In this document: in pieces, positions 61,351 to 64,000 of the stretch
Layout of the letters: each line of letters opens with the position of its first letter
Numbering within the stretch: the stretch's first letter is position 1
Assembly (NCBI RefSeq): GCF_964340395.1
Contig: NC_135555.1
Location: 776,501-840,500 of the forward strand
Length of the DNA: 64,000 nt
DNA from: Glandiceps talaboti
Taxonomy: Eukaryota > Hemichordata > Enteropneusta > Spengelidae
Reading direction: 5' to 3'
Made by a program: the position numbers and the translations under genes
The notes under the pieces: generated by a model
Told to the model about the DNA's origin: nothing
Seen by the model: the letters and a program-made list of their open reading frames with translations, nothing else
Database searches by the model: none

Positions 61351-64000
61351 CTTTAAAAAGGCTGAGTTTGCATTAAAGCACGTATAATAACTATCGATCA
61401 CTGTACACAGTCAAAATAACATTTGAAAAAATATTTTTCCGATGTCTAACCTGATCTCTGAACTCTAACCTAAATATCGATTTCAAAAATATAATTGTAT
61501 CGTGATAATGACATCACCATAGAGTAAGTAATATACAGACTGTCTATCTCGGAGAAAATACAAATCCGATTGTGACGGCCACAGTCCTATTCAGTTTTCA
61601 TCTCTTCTGCCCAATGATATATTCTTTATAAAGAAATAAATCAATATTTTGCAATTTTTCTTAAAGTAATCAATATACATATATAGTCCCCTAGAAGTGA
61701 AATACAGTGTTAAAATTACCAGACATATCGAAGGATTTTTAGGGAATTGATTTATTTAATACATTTATTATTATTATTAGTCCATTGGTTTGATAGATTT
61801 CAACAATAAATATCACTAATTTTCTTACAGGAATGATTTCCATCTAGGACAATTTACTACATATATATTGACAAACGTGTCTCTTGAAGTATCAACCAAC
61901 CAATCAATGACAATCTAATAACTTGACACTAACAAACCAACCAATCTAACATTTTCTTAACATACCGTTATCGTGAATTGATATGTTTCACCAGCGTCAT
62001 CTCCAGACTTTCACAACAAATAATTACTCGACCAACGTTTAAATGAATGTTGAATTATATTGTCTTGCTTATAAAACCCTCCTTGGGCCTAAACGATGTA
62101 TTAATCCGATCAAATCATTGTTAACCATTATACGTGATAATCATCCAAACGGAAGTTACTGTAATTGGTCAAATTTGTTTTCCAATGAAAATCTGACATC
62201 GAGTCAACAAAACGATTAAATAATTAATGCTTGTATTATCAAAGTAGGAAAGTTAATTAAGCTTCACAATGCCACGATTTCACAATCAATTTATCTGAGT
62301 TTAGTTCTAAATCAAATATGTGATTTTTGTTATTAAAACGTCAAACTGTAATTATAAGATAGTAAAAGACGAAGGTTAAACTACAGAGTGTGTGTTCGTA
62401 CAAGTAATAAACCATATACAATATAATTATACTATGCAATTGCTTGGAGAATAACATCTTATGTATGTTAATGACAAAGGCCAAAGCAGAAATTATAACA
62501 CATTTTCATGACCTCCAATAACAATAGACGAACACTTATGAGAAAAAATGATATTGAATGACATAGTGCTTAGGAGGCGTCATTTTGTTAAAGTTCAGTG
62601 TCACCGTCACCTTTCACTAATAAGACACACGTCGTGCAATTGACGTCATACGTTGATTAATTACAAATGCTACGATTTAAGTATTATTTATATGATTATT
62701 TACAGCATAAAATTAAAGCTGCAACGTGAACGTCTTTTTTAATGCTTTGTTAGGTCATACAGCCTACATGAGTGTTGACTCTATGGTTAGGTACAATAAC
62801 TTACTCGTAATATCGTGCACCGTGAACACTATTACATCATCTGTGGACAAACGTATTTTTTTATGTCTTTTTTCATGATAAATCAAATCAAATTGATTTT
62901 TGGGTCCACACTCAAAAATCAGCTGCTGCAATGGCGATTACGATTTCAACCTGCTTCTGTACTGCCTATGGATTATAATATCGACCACTGATCATGATTA
63001 ACATAGTCCAATTATTGGTATTTTAACAATTTTGATTGAATATGTTGTGGTTGTCTCATCGAAAAATCATACTCAAGTTACAAGTAGTACAGTGTTAACA
63101 TGGTGACAGATTCTAAACCGAGTTTTCGCTAGCGCTCCGAAAAGTTGTCACTACACTACCTACAGATAATATTGACCACTTATGTCTTACAGATATGTCT
63201 TTTTAAAAGTAACTGACCAATTTTAAGTGAGAGAAAGCCCCCGGTTACAGATTTAAGATGTAGAAATAGGTAAAAAAAACAAAACAACAACAACACGTAA
63301 ACGAAATATTAGATCGAGTAATTGTCGAAGACTCGATGTACACATAGATCCAAAGGAAAAAATGTTTCGTCCTATTGAAAGCTTCAGATAGCGTTACAGC
63401 ACAGTTCAGGTAACTGTTCTCTCGATATGTTTTATACAATTATGCAGAATCCAATATATAAGAAACTTTACATGCTACAGGGGAGGCCCCTCCCACACCC
63501 TCCCCACTAGCTATCATGGGGGATGCTTTTTCTGTCCAGAGACAAGATTGCAAGATAAACCCCTGCTGACTAAGTATTGCCAAGTACAGTCCTGTGCGAG
63601 ACCATTTTCGCAAAGCTCATATATATTTATAAAGAAATTTATCATTGTTACGTAGGACGCTGAAGCTGACTTCCACTACTGTACCATACTGTACATCTCT
63701 GAAGTGGAGCGGGGGAGGGGGGGGGGGTACTGTATAATTACACGTTAAAATATGTGTCGCTGGGAGGGGGGCCTACGAAAATCTTGGGTTCATTTCGGTG
63801 GGGGGGGGGGGGCATGAAACTAACTAATAGCACAGTCTAGTGTATAGTTAAGCAGCCACTAGAAACATCGTGTTAGCAACATTTATATGACTAAATTCTA
63901 TTTTCTGTCAGGTTGACATAAATCACCATTGATCTGAGTATACTGTCCTTTATATTAATAGGGGGGCGTTCACATGCAGCATTTATATGAGAATTTAGCT
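61351..64000. other. No gene recognised; G-rich patches near the right edge
   Basis: AT-rich until about 63.4 kb. Then several poly-G runs (63710-63728, 63761-63769, 63800-63812) and a GGGGAGGCCCCTCCC palindrome (about 63480). Such G runs can be assembly-sensitive. No coding exon with supportable splice signals was found. Confidence 0.4.

Noticed and set aside
63470-63830. G-run region as a CpG island or promoter
   Set aside because: The runs are homopolymeric G with few CpGs and no adjacent start codon or exon.

Overview
This is nuclear DNA from an animal, most likely an AT-rich marine invertebrate. The genes have many short GT-AG exons and introns full of tandem repeats. The proteins (CTDP1/FCP1, mitochondrial ribosomal protein S17, NECAB, TSSK-type kinase, KDSR, mitochondrial peptide deformylase) are ordinary metazoan families. 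The species cannot be read from the window. The recurrent ACATGTA-type words and abundant tetranucleotide repeats would fit a hemichordate, amphioxus or lophotrochozoan. All exon models were built by eye from splice signals, reading-frame phase and family similarity. Six models are complete: five multi-exon genes whose exon lengths sum to a multiple of three, and one intronless kinase.

Layout. 1-4.8 kb: the 5' part of an unrecognised minus-strand gene, divergent from CTDP1. 5.0-10.2 kb: CTDP1, six coding exons. 10.2-12 kb: its probable 3' UTR, filled by a 26-bp minisatellite. 14.3-15.7 kb: MRPS17 (minus), head-to-head with NECAB (plus, 15.8-28.9 kb, 11 exons). 31.4-35.2 kb: a six-exon gene that may encode a ciliary/sperm microtubule protein. 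37.2-38.0 kb: an intronless TSSK-like kinase (minus). 41.1-48.5 kb: KDSR (minus, ten exons), head-to-head with PDF (plus, 48.9-50.9 kb). 51-58.9 kb: gene-poor repeat country with a hammerhead-ribozyme-bearing element. 59.0-61.35 kb: the 3' end of a multi-pass membrane protein gene (PRRT3/4-like). 61.35-64 kb: no recognisable gene.

Two observations stand out. Intron 3 of NECAB holds about 77 extra tandem copies of a 66-bp unit that is a duplicate of the end of exon 3, including its 5' splice site, so the gene carries about 78 consecutive copies of the same donor. At 54.5-54.84 kb there are two hammerhead-ribozyme-like motifs beside (TA)n tracts. One has a perfect 36-bp stem I and a duplicated catalytic core, as expected for a Penelope-like or retrozyme-type retroelement remnant.

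The genes do not form one pathway. Two are mitochondrial translation functions (MRPS17, PDF), each sharing a short divergent promoter with an unrelated gene. The possible axonemal gene and the TSSK kinase are neighbours that could both act in male germ cells.
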